A program made the position numbers and the translations under genes. A DNA stretch of 57,561 bases from Microcaldota archaeon (lineage in GTDB: Archaea; Micrarchaeota; Micrarchaeia; Anstonellales; Bilamarchaeaceae), in assembly GCA_018812625.1 (NCBI GenBank), contig JAHJDH010000023.1:1-57561 (forward strand). Reading direction: 5' to 3'. The notes beneath the pieces are model-generated. The model did not search any database. It saw only the letters and a list, made by a program, of their open reading frames with translations, and was not told the DNA's origin. Below are positions 49,992 through 57,561 of the stretch, piece by piece; positions within the stretch are counted from its first letter, which is position 1; each line of letters begins with the position of its first letter.

Positions 49992-50702
49992 TTATGCTCG
50001 AGGAGCAACAGGGATTGTGTGTTCATTTGATGGTTCTTTTAGAACATACATGTTCGCCTCACCAACTTCATCTCCTGTTTTTGATGCGCCAAAGACAAGG
50101 TATTCCCCATTTTCTCTTGGAGTAGTTGCCCTTCCCTGGCTGTCTATTGGAATGACAAGAACATCTGTATAATTGACAGTTTCTCCATCTCTTTCAATTG
50201 TTCCCCTGTCAATTACAAGTTTTACTCTATTAACCTGGTGATCTACGTTTGTCCTGATAAAACTAACAAAGTCATTGAGGTCTACTCCCATTGGGTCAGC
50301 CTGTGTTGGAATGACTATTGTTAAACCTCTAGTGTCTGTTTCATTGTTTAATCCAACAATAAATGACGAATCTCTAGGTACTGTTGATCCATTTCTATAT
50401 TCTGGATCTCTTTCAGTTGGCTGATGCTCTGTACCTCTGTATTGCTCAGAGTCACTGTCCATAGCAGATAGTGCCCGTTCAAGAGGAACTACCAAAATGT
50501 TTCTTCCTCCGATTCTTCTTACTGCGGCATGGGCAGTTCTAGGTGTAAGTAAAGTTCCTAATCCTGCACTGATTGCAGCACCCATCGCAAGCGCAGTTCC
50601 TCCTACTCTGAAGAATGCTCTTCTACTCATCTCACTGGGCTTCTCAGCAGCGTTCCGTCCAGTTTTTTTATCTTGATTTCGTATCATACTATCCCCTCCC
50701 AT
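49992..50702 (-). CDS. Twin-arginine (Tat) exported protein
   Basis: 236 residues. The N-terminus carries SRRAFFRVGGTALAMGAAISAG, a twin-arginine signal, ending in an AHA-type cleavage site near residue 60. The mature domain is beta-rich and hydrophilic (NILVVPLERAL, RGLTIVIPTQAD). It is exported folded through Tat. Lys is again rare. The start could be M1 or M6 (MIRNQDKK). The function is unknown. Confidence 0.78.
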   Translation of the reverse strand: MGGDSMIRNQDKKTGRNAAEKPSEMSRRAFFRVGGTALAMGAAISAGLGTLLTPRTAHAAVRRIGGRNILVVPLERALSAMDSDSEQYRGTEHQPTERDPEYRNGSTVPRDSSFIVGLNNETDTRGLTIVIPTQADPMGVDLNDFVSFIRTNVDHQVNRVKLVIDRGTIERDGETVNYTDVLVIPIDSQGRATTPRENGEYLVFGASKTGDEVGEANMYVLKEPSNEHTIPVAPRA

Positions 50703-50802
50703 TACTATTAGAGTATAGTAATCCTTAAAAATAGTAGTTTTTACCTGTTTTTTTGATTTTTTGTGATCTTACACACATCTACGGGATCCCTTTCATACAA
50801 AA

Positions 50803-51561
50803 TCAAACATTAATCTTCATTCCATCTTTTGCAGCAATTGTTTGAACGCTGCTTTGCTCTTCAATTTTTTCTGCTTCTTTTGTTGGACCGTTTCGAAGCA
50901 TCTTCATTCCAAGATGTGTTATCACTGCTTTTGCTGGTTTTGCTATTTTCAAAATCTTTGCAACATCACTGCTTGTCAAGTGGCCATGATACTTATCATT
51001 CTCTGGCTTGATGCAATTCACGATGAGAACCTCGCATCCTGAAAATACTTCTCCATAGCTTTCATCAAATTCAGTATCTGAAATATATCCTATTTTTTTA
51101 CCATCCATAACAATAATAAAACCAAAATTAGGTTCTTCATCATGAGTCATCTTGATAATTTCAATTTCGAATTCTCCTTTTTTTGTAGTGAATTTTTTCT
51201 TTTCTCCAAACTCAACTTCATACACTTCATCCACTTTCTCAAGATGCCAAGGGCTGATTCCGTTTTCCTCAATCATTTTTGAAGTTGATATCACAATCCC
51301 ATTTTTTTTCAAGCAATAATGGCTCATGCCCTCAACTAGAACTTGCGCGTCATTTACATGGTCTGTGTGATTGTGGGTTACAATAATGCAATCAAGACTA
51401 AGCGGATCCTGCTTGTTCTTTACTGATTGGATCAGGGCACCAGGGCCTGGATCAACATGGATGTTAGCAGATCTCGAATTTATCCGGAATCCGCCGGTGG
51501 CCCTGACCTGTTTGATAAGGTTAATTCTGCCGCCGCCTGTTCCAAGAAAAACAATCTCCAT
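50803..51561 (-). CDS. Metallo-beta-lactamase-fold hydrolase
   Basis: 252 residues. The zinc motif THNHTDH at about residue 62, a later His in KMTHDEE, Asp in YISDTEFDE and His in VITHLGMK give the MBL fold's metal site. It resembles RNase Z-like or cyclic phosphodiesterase MBL proteins, not class B lactamases. It lies 20 bases after the ncsA stop, so it is probably in the same operon; a nucleic-acid or nucleotide substrate is plausible but unproven. Confidence 0.85.
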   Translation of the reverse strand: MEIVFLGTGGGRINLIKQVRATGGFRINSRSANIHVDPGPGALIQSVKNKQDPLSLDCIIVTHNHTDHVNDAQVLVEGMSHYCLKKNGIVISTSKMIEENGISPWHLEKVDEVYEVEFGEKKKFTTKKGEFEIEIIKMTHDEEPNFGFIIVMDGKKIGYISDTEFDESYGEVFSGCEVLIVNCIKPENDKYHGHLTSSDVAKILKIAKPAKAVITHLGMKMLRNGPTKEAEKIEEQSSVQTIAAKDGMKINV

Positions 51562-51580
51562 AAGAAGACATGGATTAAAA

Positions 51581-52492
51581 TTATTTAAGTACCTTCACCT
51601 TTTTGCAAAACATACAAACTTCATCAGAACAGGGTTCACCGCAACTTTTGCAGCTTTCAAGCTTGGCATTAACTGAATACTTTGCGCGAAGTGCATCTTC
51701 CATTTCAATAAAACTATTTAAAATCCTGAACTTGGTTCCTGGATATTTTTCTTCTGTTTCATTGAGAATTTTTCTAACCTGTCCTCTGAATGCAAAACCT
51801 GCATATGGGCAGTCCATGTTATCAAGTTCAATTCCATTTACCATGCAGTATATTGCTATTTCTTTTTCCGGAGTTCTCATGAATGGTCTAATTCTTCGAA
51901 TGAACTTGCTGCTCTGGCTAATTGGCTCTAAATATCTTGCAAGCCTTGCTGGTTCATTTCGCATGATGTTCATGAAAACTGTTTGTGCAACATCATCAAG
52001 GTTATGTCCTGTTGCAAGCTTGTTTGCACCTGCTTCGCGAGATCCTTTATTGAGTAAATATCTTCGAAGAACTCCACAATGGCTGCAAGGCACCCCATCT
52101 TTTTTTGTTTTGACAATCTCATCCAGGTCCATTTCAGCTGCTTCTTTGAAACTCAAAACCACATGCTCAACACCATGCTTTTCGCATTCGCGCTTTGCAG
52201 TTTTGAGTGTCTTTTCTCTATATCCTTTAATTCCCTCATTAATTGTGATTGCAACAAGTTCCATTGGAAGTTTTTCTTTCAATTGCACCATAGACTGAAG
52301 GAGTGCGCAGCTGTCTTTTCCACCAGACAGTCCTATTGCAATCCTGTCTCCTGCCTTGAGCATTGAAAATTCGCGGATGGTTTTTCTAAATCGCTTGTCA
52401 AACATCTGCAAAAAATGCTTTTTGCAAAGATGTTTCTTGGAATATTGAAGAAAGACTACTGCAACTTTTCCGCAAAAACAATTAGCCACCAA
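51581..52492 (-). CDS. ncsA: tRNA 2-thiouridine synthetase (NcsA/Ctu1/TtuA family)
   Basis: Thiolates a uridine in tRNA. The 303 residues contain N- and C-terminal zinc-finger Cys clusters (NCFCGK...LCKKH; CKSCGEPCSDEVCMFC), the PP-loop SGGKDS near residue 55, the CSHCGVLRR pair likely for an Fe-S cluster, and GHNLDD. The start is an alternative codon: TTG 52492, or GTG one codon on. It overlaps the sulfur-carrier gene by 11 bases, a direct functional pairing. Confidence 0.9.
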   Translation of the reverse strand: MVANCFCGKVAVVFLQYSKKHLCKKHFLQMFDKRFRKTIREFSMLKAGDRIAIGLSGGKDSCALLQSMVQLKEKLPMELVAITINEGIKGYREKTLKTAKRECEKHGVEHVVLSFKEAAEMDLDEIVKTKKDGVPCSHCGVLRRYLLNKGSREAGANKLATGHNLDDVAQTVFMNIMRNEPARLARYLEPISQSSKFIRRIRPFMRTPEKEIAIYCMVNGIELDNMDCPYAGFAFRGQVRKILNETEEKYPGTKFRILNSFIEMEDALRAKYSVNAKLESCKSCGEPCSDEVCMFCKKVKVLK

Positions 52493-52679
52493 AAACTACC
52501 TTTATTATTTCGACTTTATCTGCAGAGCCGACTTCGGTTGTTTCTGCACTAAGTTCTCCATTTACCTTTATCACAACCTCTTCTCGCATAACTTTGAGTT
52601 CTTTTAGCAGTTGCTCTATGGTTCCCTGGTATTCCATTTCCATTTTCTTATTGTCCAGAACAAGTTCCATACTGATCAT
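52482..52679 (-). CDS. Ubiquitin-like sulfur carrier (SAMP/ThiS/MoaD family)
   Basis: 65 residues with a beta-grasp pattern and a C-terminal VVFGG, ending exactly in Gly-Gly as required for adenylation and thiocarboxylate formation. The gene overlaps ncsA and is therefore likely to be its sulfur donor, like Urm1, SAMP2 or TtuB. The E1-like activating enzyme is not in the window. Its ATG 52679 overlaps the stop of the HEAT gene upstream (ATGA); the next ATG is three codons on. Confidence 0.85.
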   Translation of the reverse strand: MISMELVLDNKKMEMEYQGTIEQLLKELKVMREEVVIKVNGELSAETTEVGSADKVEIIKVVFGG

Positions 52680-53299
52680 GCTTTGTTTGCTCTTGCAGCA
52701 TCTTCAATTACTACTTCGGCAATTTTTACAACTATCTCAAGTCTGTTTCTTGCTTCGCTATCACATGTTAAGCAAGTTTCTATTGTTTTTAGTGCTCCAA
52801 CTGGATCGCGTTTTGCAATTTCTCCAAGCGAAAGCGTTGCATACATTTCAACAGATTTATCTCCTGAGCCAAGACATCCAATTAGTTTTTCTGCTGTTTT
52901 GTCCAAATACGGATTGAGTACTGTTCGATTCGGAATCTCAGATTCCTTGAGAGCGCTATATATCATAGCAGCACTCATGCTTTGAACCACAACACACTCA
53001 TCCTCAAGAGCATCGCTAAGATCTGGAAGTGCGCTAGTTCCCAAATGCCCTAGTGCATATACAGTACTCCATCTGATTATTTGCTCATCATCATGTAGAG
53101 TTTCTTTTAGTATTGCGCGGGCTTGCTCAGTTGTTACTTTTCCTTCTTTGAAATTGTGGCTAATGTCCATTATTGCTTCTAATCGTTTTAGTACGGTTCC
53201 ATTAGTTATTTTTTGAATTGTATCAATAAGAGGTTTTTTTAGTGCTGCATACGGTCCATCTTGTGGCCCATCATGACGTTTCCCGTTTTTAAGAAGCAT
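52676..53299 (-). CDS. HEAT-repeat protein of the tRNA-thiolation operon
   Basis: 207 residues with HEAT-like helical pairs: IIRWSTVYALGHLGTSALPDLSDAL, and SVEMYATLSLGEIAKRDP. No catalytic motif. It is the first gene of the operon with the sulfur carrier and NcsA, and overlaps the carrier start. It could be a scaffold for a thiolation complex or an unrelated repeat protein. Confidence 0.75.
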   Translation of the reverse strand: MLLKNGKRHDGPQDGPYAALKKPLIDTIQKITNGTVLKRLEAIMDISHNFKEGKVTTEQARAILKETLHDDEQIIRWSTVYALGHLGTSALPDLSDALEDECVVVQSMSAAMIYSALKESEIPNRTVLNPYLDKTAEKLIGCLGSGDKSVEMYATLSLGEIAKRDPVGALKTIETCLTCDSEARNRLEIVVKIAEVVIEDAARANKA

Positions 53300-53354
53300 A
53301 AAAACAATATATAATGCGTAAGATAAAAAAAGGGTGTTGTTCTAACATTAAGTC

Positions 53355-54575
53355 ATGAAAATTACTGCTCTTTGGGCAAGAGAAATTCTTGATTCTAGGG
53401 GAAATCCGACTGTAGAAGTGGATATTTTTACTGAAAATGCAATGGGCAGCGCAGCTGCACCAAGCGGAGCATCAACAGGTATCCATGAGGCTGTTGAACT
53501 TCGTGATGGGGGTCATCGGTATCTGGGCAAAGGCGTTCTAAAAGCAGTAAACAATGTCAACACAATAATAGCACCTGCTCTGATAGGCCATGAACTCACT
53601 TCAAGAGAAGTTGACAAGAAACTCATAGCACTTGATGGAACAGAAAATAAAAGCAATCTTGGAGCAAATGCTATGGTTGCAACCTCTGTTGCAGCACTTC
53701 GGCTCGAAGCATCATCCAAAGGAAAAATGCTCCATGAAAACTTCGGCGGAGTTCAAATTCCTCATGCAATGTTCAATATTATAAACGGCGGGAAGCACGC
53801 AGGAAATCAGCTGGCAATACAAGAATTCATGATTATTCCAGAGGCAGAAAACTTTTCAGAACGTCTTAGGATGGCTAGTGAAATTTACCATATTCTTGGG
53901 GCAATGCTTGTCAAAAAGTATGGGGCATCTGCACGAAATGTCGGAGATGAAGGGGGGTTTGCACCCTCGATTGGAAATACCTACGAAGCATTTGATGCAA
54001 TTTCTGCTGCTGTTGAAGAAGCTGGATATGAAAAATCATGCGGCTATGCAATTGATGCTGCTGCCTCATCATTTTATTCTAATGAAAAATACTCAATAGA
54101 TGGAAAAATACTATCTGAAAATGAACTTGTTGATTATTACACTGATCTTGCGAAGGCTTACCCTATTGTCAGCATTGAAGATCCATTCTACGAAGAAAGT
54201 TTCCAGGCATTTTCAGCTTTGAACAAAGAGCTTCCTAATATTCAGGTTGTTGGCGATGATCTGGTCGTAACTAATGTAGCGAGGCTTAGGCGGGCAATTG
54301 AAGTAGATGCAATCTCAGCACTTTTGCTTAAGGTGAATCAGGTCGGAACAGTTACTGAGGCAATGGATGCAGTTCGGTTATGTCGAGAAAACAAGCTCAA
54401 CATCATTGTCAGTCACAGATCTGGTGAAACTGAAGATTCATTTATCGCTGATTTTGCAGTTGGAATAAATGCAGGCCAGATAAAAACAGGTGCACCTGCC
54501 CGCGGAGAGCGCACATCAAAATACAACCAGCTTTTGAGACTTGAAGAGCGAATTAGTGCCAGTGGTGAATTGTAG
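53355..54575 (+). CDS. eno: Enolase
   Basis: Converts 2-phosphoglycerate to PEP, the substrate of the PEP carboxylase in this window. AREILDSRGNPTVEV at the N-terminus, PSGASTG, FNIINGGKHAGN, LLLKVNQVGTVTEA and VSHRSGETED are classic enolase motifs. 406 residues, slightly short. A TATA-like AATATATAAT lies at about 53308-53317. Single gene; the next gene starts 50 bases later. Confidence 0.97.
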   Translation: MKITALWAREILDSRGNPTVEVDIFTENAMGSAAAPSGASTGIHEAVELRDGGHRYLGKGVLKAVNNVNTIIAPALIGHELTSREVDKKLIALDGTENKSNLGANAMVATSVAALRLEASSKGKMLHENFGGVQIPHAMFNIINGGKHAGNQLAIQEFMIIPEAENFSERLRMASEIYHILGAMLVKKYGASARNVGDEGGFAPSIGNTYEAFDAISAAVEEAGYEKSCGYAIDAAASSFYSNEKYSIDGKILSENELVDYYTDLAKAYPIVSIEDPFYEESFQAFSALNKELPNIQVVGDDLVVTNVARLRRAIEVDAISALLLKVNQVGTVTEAMDAVRLCRENKLNIIVSHRSGETEDSFIADFAVGINAGQIKTGAPARGERTSKYNQLLRLEERISASGEL

Positions 54576-54634
54576 TGCCTGATTGCAAGGGTTAAAAACA
54601 TACCTCTAATAACAGTATATCATAAGTGACCATT

Positions 54635-56377
54635 ATGGCTGAGCGAAAATCCAATCCTACAGACGCAAAAACATATTACCAGATGGGTAATGACTACTAT
54701 GAAAAAGGGGATTATGATCGAGCAATCGAAAACTATAACATGGCAATTTTACTTAATCCTATTTTCTCAGAGGCATATTTCAACAGAGCATTGTCTTATT
54801 ATCAGCTAAAAAACTTTGACAAATCCATTGCAGACTATACAAAGTCCATGGAACTGGATCCTCAGAATCCAATCATATACAATAACCGTGGAGATGCATT
54901 TTACAGGAAGCAGGACTTCCAAAGTGCAGTAAAAGATTATGACAAGGCCATTTCTCTAAATCCAAATTATCTCAAAGCATTCTACAATAGGGGTCTTTCG
55001 TATGCCTCTATTGAAGAATATGAAAAAGCAGTTGAGGACTTTTCAAAAGTTATCAAGCTCAAGGAAGATTTTGCAGAAGCATATCATCTTCGTGGACTTG
55101 CATATGAATATGCAGGAACCATGTCAAATGCTATTGCAGATTATGAAAAAGCACTTGAACTTAACCCAGAGCTTACAGAAGCAAAAACACATCTTGAGAG
55201 TGCCCGGGCAAAGAAGGATCAGGATGGCAAGGATGGCAAAGGAGGCGAAGGTGGAACAGCAGACATCAAAATGCTCACAAAGCCAAACATGAAGTTTGAA
55301 GATGTTGCTGGTATGAAAAAGATGAAAGAAGAAATCCGCGAAGCTGTTGTTTATCCAATGAGAAATCCAGATCTTGCTCGTAAATACGGTAAACTCGGTG
55401 GGGGGGGTATTCTGATGTATGGCCCTCCTGGTTGCGGAAAGACATTTATTGTAAAGGCAGCAGCTGGTGAATGTGGTGCTGGTTTCATCAATGCAAAATT
55501 ATCTGATCTTTTGGACATGTATGTCGGAAATACAGAAAAGAATATTCACAAAGTCTTTGAGCTTGCAAGGAAGAATTCACCTGTTATATTGTTCTTCGAT
55601 GAAGTTGATGCTATCGGTGGCAGAAGAGACCAGGGTGAAGGAGCGCAGTACATGAAGATGGCTGTAAACCAGATGCTTTACGAGATGGATGGTGTTGAGG
55701 CAAACAACCAGAACGTCCTTATCATTGCAGCAACAAACGCACCATGGGATGTTGATCCGGCACTTAGAAGATCAGGGCGTTTCAGCAAAACCCTATATGT
55801 TCCAGAGCCAGACTATGCCTCAAGAGTTGCTATTTTGAAGATGCATTCAAAGAAAAGGCCACTATCAATGTTCATTCCCTTCAATATCCTGGGTATTGCA
55901 TCAAAGGGATATGCTTCTGCAGATCACAAGGCAATTGTGGATGATGCTGCAACTATCCCATGGAGAGAAGCATTCAAAGGAATCGAGAAAAAGATTGAGA
56001 AAATGGTTGCAGACGGAATGGATGCAGAGCAAGCAGCTGAAATTGCTAAAAAACAAGTTAAGCAAAGATCACTTACTCTTGGAGATTTCGTTTCTTCTAT
56101 TGCAAAGAAAAGGTCTTCTCTTCCTCCATGGTATGAGCAGGCCAAAAAACAGATCGGAAAACAGGAGGAACTTACTGTGATTGATGGCAAAGAACACAAA
56201 AAGGTTACTGACAGCAAGATGGGGCCTGGAGAAAAAGAAGCATTCAAAGATCTTCTTGGAACCATTTCCAATAGAAACAATTCATTCAACAAGATGGTTC
56301 TCAAAATATACCGCGGCATTCTCCTCATTATACTAAGGATAATAGTTTTCATTACTGAAGGCGGCCGGGTAGTATGA
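54635..56377 (+). CDS. TPR-AAA ATPase with C-terminal membrane segment
   Basis: About 580 residues: five or six TPR units in the first 190 (each A-x-x-YYNMAxxLNPxxxx-like), a Gly-rich linker (DGKDGKGGEGG), then an AAA domain with Walker A GPPGCGKTF, Walker B LFFDEVDA, and ATNAPWDVDPALRRSGRF (second region of homology). A C-terminal hydrophobic stretch (ILLIILRIIVF) could anchor it in the membrane. It is a fusion of substrate-binding TPRs to a CDC48/Vps4-like motor. The start may be GTG 54626. Its stop overlaps pyrC. Confidence 0.88.
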   Translation: MAERKSNPTDAKTYYQMGNDYYEKGDYDRAIENYNMAILLNPIFSEAYFNRALSYYQLKNFDKSIADYTKSMELDPQNPIIYNNRGDAFYRKQDFQSAVKDYDKAISLNPNYLKAFYNRGLSYASIEEYEKAVEDFSKVIKLKEDFAEAYHLRGLAYEYAGTMSNAIADYEKALELNPELTEAKTHLESARAKKDQDGKDGKGGEGGTADIKMLTKPNMKFEDVAGMKKMKEEIREAVVYPMRNPDLARKYGKLGGGGILMYGPPGCGKTFIVKAAAGECGAGFINAKLSDLLDMYVGNTEKNIHKVFELARKNSPVILFFDEVDAIGGRRDQGEGAQYMKMAVNQMLYEMDGVEANNQNVLIIAATNAPWDVDPALRRSGRFSKTLYVPEPDYASRVAILKMHSKKRPLSMFIPFNILGIASKGYASADHKAIVDDAATIPWREAFKGIEKKIEKMVADGMDAEQAAEIAKKQVKQRSLTLGDFVSSIAKKRSSLPPWYEQAKKQIGKQEELTVIDGKEHKKVTDSKMGPGEKEAFKDLLGTISNRNNSFNKMVLKIYRGILLIILRIIVFITEGGRVV

Positions 56378-57555
56378 TCATCAAAGATGGGAAAGTCTTT
56401 TTTCGTGGCGATTTTGTCCAAAAAGATATTCTCATCGAAGATGGCAAAATAGTTAAAATAGGCAATAATATTTCTGGAGAGTCAATTGTTAATGCAGCTG
56501 GAAAGCTGGTTCTGCCTGGCCTTATTGATCCTCATGTTCATTTGAGGGAGCCTGGCGCTACTGAAAAAGAAGATTTTTTGACTGGTTCCAAGGCTGCAAT
56601 TGCCGGTGGTTTTACTACTGTAATAGATATGCCAAATAATTCTCCTCCAACAACTACTGCAGAGGCTCTAATGAAAAAAGGCGAACTATCAAAAAAAGCT
56701 CTTTGCAATGTCTTGTTTCATTTTGGAGCAACAGACGATAATTTCGAAGAAGTAAAACTTGCACATCCAGATTCGCTAAAAATCTATCTTGGCAAGACTA
56801 CTGGGAATATGGTTCTTCGAAATCCAGGTTCTCTTGAAAAACATTATGATATCTTTCCAAAAGATAAGCCTATAGTGCTTCATGCTTGTGATCATTCTGA
56901 AAATGAAGATGAAAACTTAACGCGAACCTATAAGACAATTAAAGCTGCAATTGCTCTTGCAAAATCCAAAGGAAGGAAGATCCATCTTGCTCATGCAGCA
57001 ACAAAAAAAGAACTTGCACTAGCAAGGCCATTTCCAAATGTTACAGTAGAAGTAGCGCCACATTACCTTTTCCTTTCAACTAAGGATTTACCTGCCCTTG
57101 GCACAAAATACAAAGTTTATCCTCCTCTTAAATCCGAGCAAAAACGACTTATGCTTCTAAGTGCATTTGAAGAGGCAGACTGCATTGCAACTGATCATGC
57201 TCCGCACACTCTAGCAGACAAGGAAATGGGAGCAGCAGGCTTTCCTGGCCTTGAAACCAGCCTTGCCTTGATGCTTACTGCATGCAATAATGGGATTCTT
57301 ACCAGGTCCTCAGTAATCAAGAAAATGAGTGAAAACCCTGCTTCTATATTCGGTATTCCTGGAAAGGGAAAAATCGAGGAAGGCTTTGATGGGGATATCA
57401 CTATTGTGGACCCTAAGAAAGAATGGAAAGTTAAGGGCTCCGAACTAGAAACCAAATGCAAATGGTCTCCATTTGAAGGAAAAACTTTAACTGGAAAGGT
57501 TTATTCTGTAATCAGAAGTGGAAAAACTGTTTTTGAAAATTATACTTTTATATAA
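56374..57555 (+). CDS. pyrC: Dihydroorotase
   Basis: Cyclises carbamoyl-aspartate to dihydroorotate in pyrimidine synthesis. Metal ligands HVHLREPG, the Lys in KIYLGKTTG for carboxylation, His in LHACDHSE and HLAHAAT, and Asp in ATDHAPHT are present. 393 residues, normal. The ATG overlaps the stop codon of the AAA ATPase (ATGA), so the two are co-translated, which is not an obvious metabolic partnership. No other pyr gene is in the window. Confidence 0.95.
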   Translation: MIIKDGKVFFRGDFVQKDILIEDGKIVKIGNNISGESIVNAAGKLVLPGLIDPHVHLREPGATEKEDFLTGSKAAIAGGFTTVIDMPNNSPPTTTAEALMKKGELSKKALCNVLFHFGATDDNFEEVKLAHPDSLKIYLGKTTGNMVLRNPGSLEKHYDIFPKDKPIVLHACDHSENEDENLTRTYKTIKAAIALAKSKGRKIHLAHAATKKELALARPFPNVTVEVAPHYLFLSTKDLPALGTKYKVYPPLKSEQKRLMLLSAFEEADCIATDHAPHTLADKEMGAAGFPGLETSLALMLTACNNGILTRSSVIKKMSENPASIFGIPGKGKIEEGFDGDITIVDPKKEWKVKGSELETKCKWSPFEGKTLTGKVYSVIRSGKTVFENYTFI

Positions 57556-57561
57556 TAATAA

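Noticed and set aside
1-57561. Bacterial origin suggested by GGDEF, Tat, lipoproteins and Trk
   Set aside because: Core information genes, TATA promoters, archaeal PGI, PEPC and tRNA introns are archaeal.

Overview
The window is a gene-dense stretch of an AT-rich archaeal chromosome. The archaeal assignment rests on several families: archaeal-type alanyl-, isoleucyl- and valyl-tRNA synthetases, cupin-type glucose-6-phosphate isomerase, archaeal-length triosephosphate isomerase, replication factor C small subunit, ribosomal protein L10e, Nop5, archaeal-type PEP carboxylase, KaiC-like ATPases and a class III (archaellin/pilin) signal peptide. Many genes have a TATA box about 26 bases before the ATG (leaderless mRNAs), and several tRNAs carry introns. 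Small size of many proteins, secreted Cys-rich and Kazal-like proteins, and introns at unusual tRNA positions suggest a DPANN-type lineage (for example Micrarchaeota, Diapherotrites or relatives). That placement is inference only; no rRNA is present.

Layout. 1-7.3 kb: alaS, cupin PGI, a small unknown gene, a membrane protein, a Gln tRNA with a D-loop intron, a TrkH/TrkA potassium uptake pair, and a stand-alone NAD(P)HX epimerase. 7.3-11 kb: a four-gene operon with ATGA overlaps holding a degenerate class I synthetase-like protein, an Asp/Glu racemase, HisRS and a small HisA-like protein, preceded by two mini-ORFs that share a repeated motif. 11-20.6 kb: a HExxH metalloprotease, a KaiC-like ATPase and partner, a Cys-rich lipoprotein, a short Nop5, an acetyltransferase, two alpha-solenoid proteins, a GAF-like/GGDEF diguanylate cyclase, TIM, and tRNAs Pro, Thr (two introns), Gly and Ser (D-loop intron). 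20.6-28.8 kb: secreted proteins, L10e, a winged-helix/coiled-coil protein, a large Kazal-plus-repeat surface protein and a five-ORF reverse cluster. 28.8-37.8 kb: PEP carboxylase and malic enzyme facing a long reverse operon (RFC small subunit, four surface/secreted proteins, fumarase/aspartase, two Yip1-like membrane proteins). 37.8-50.7 kb: a second KaiC-like ATPase, a transglutaminase-like/TPR lipoprotein, ileS, a pilin-like gene, valS, and secreted proteins including a subtilisin lipoprotein and a Tat substrate. 50.7-57.6 kb: a tRNA-thiolation operon (HEAT protein, ubiquitin-like sulfur carrier, NcsA, MBL hydrolase), enolase, a TPR-AAA-membrane ATPase and dihydroorotase.

How it fits together. 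Central carbon genes (PGI, TIM, enolase, PEP carboxylase, malic enzyme, fumarase/aspartase) indicate a partial glycolytic/gluconeogenic route with C4 exchange. Translation genes dominate the rest. The most unusual signals are tRNA introns inside the D-loop of three of five tRNAs, the synthetase-like pseudoenzyme beside a racemase and HisRS, a GGDEF protein with intact catalytic and inhibitory motifs in an archaeon, a Nop5 without its fibrillarin-binding half, and the sulfur-carrier/NcsA operon. No CRISPR array, rRNA, insertion sequence or replication origin was recognised. No stretch over 300 bases lacks a gene.
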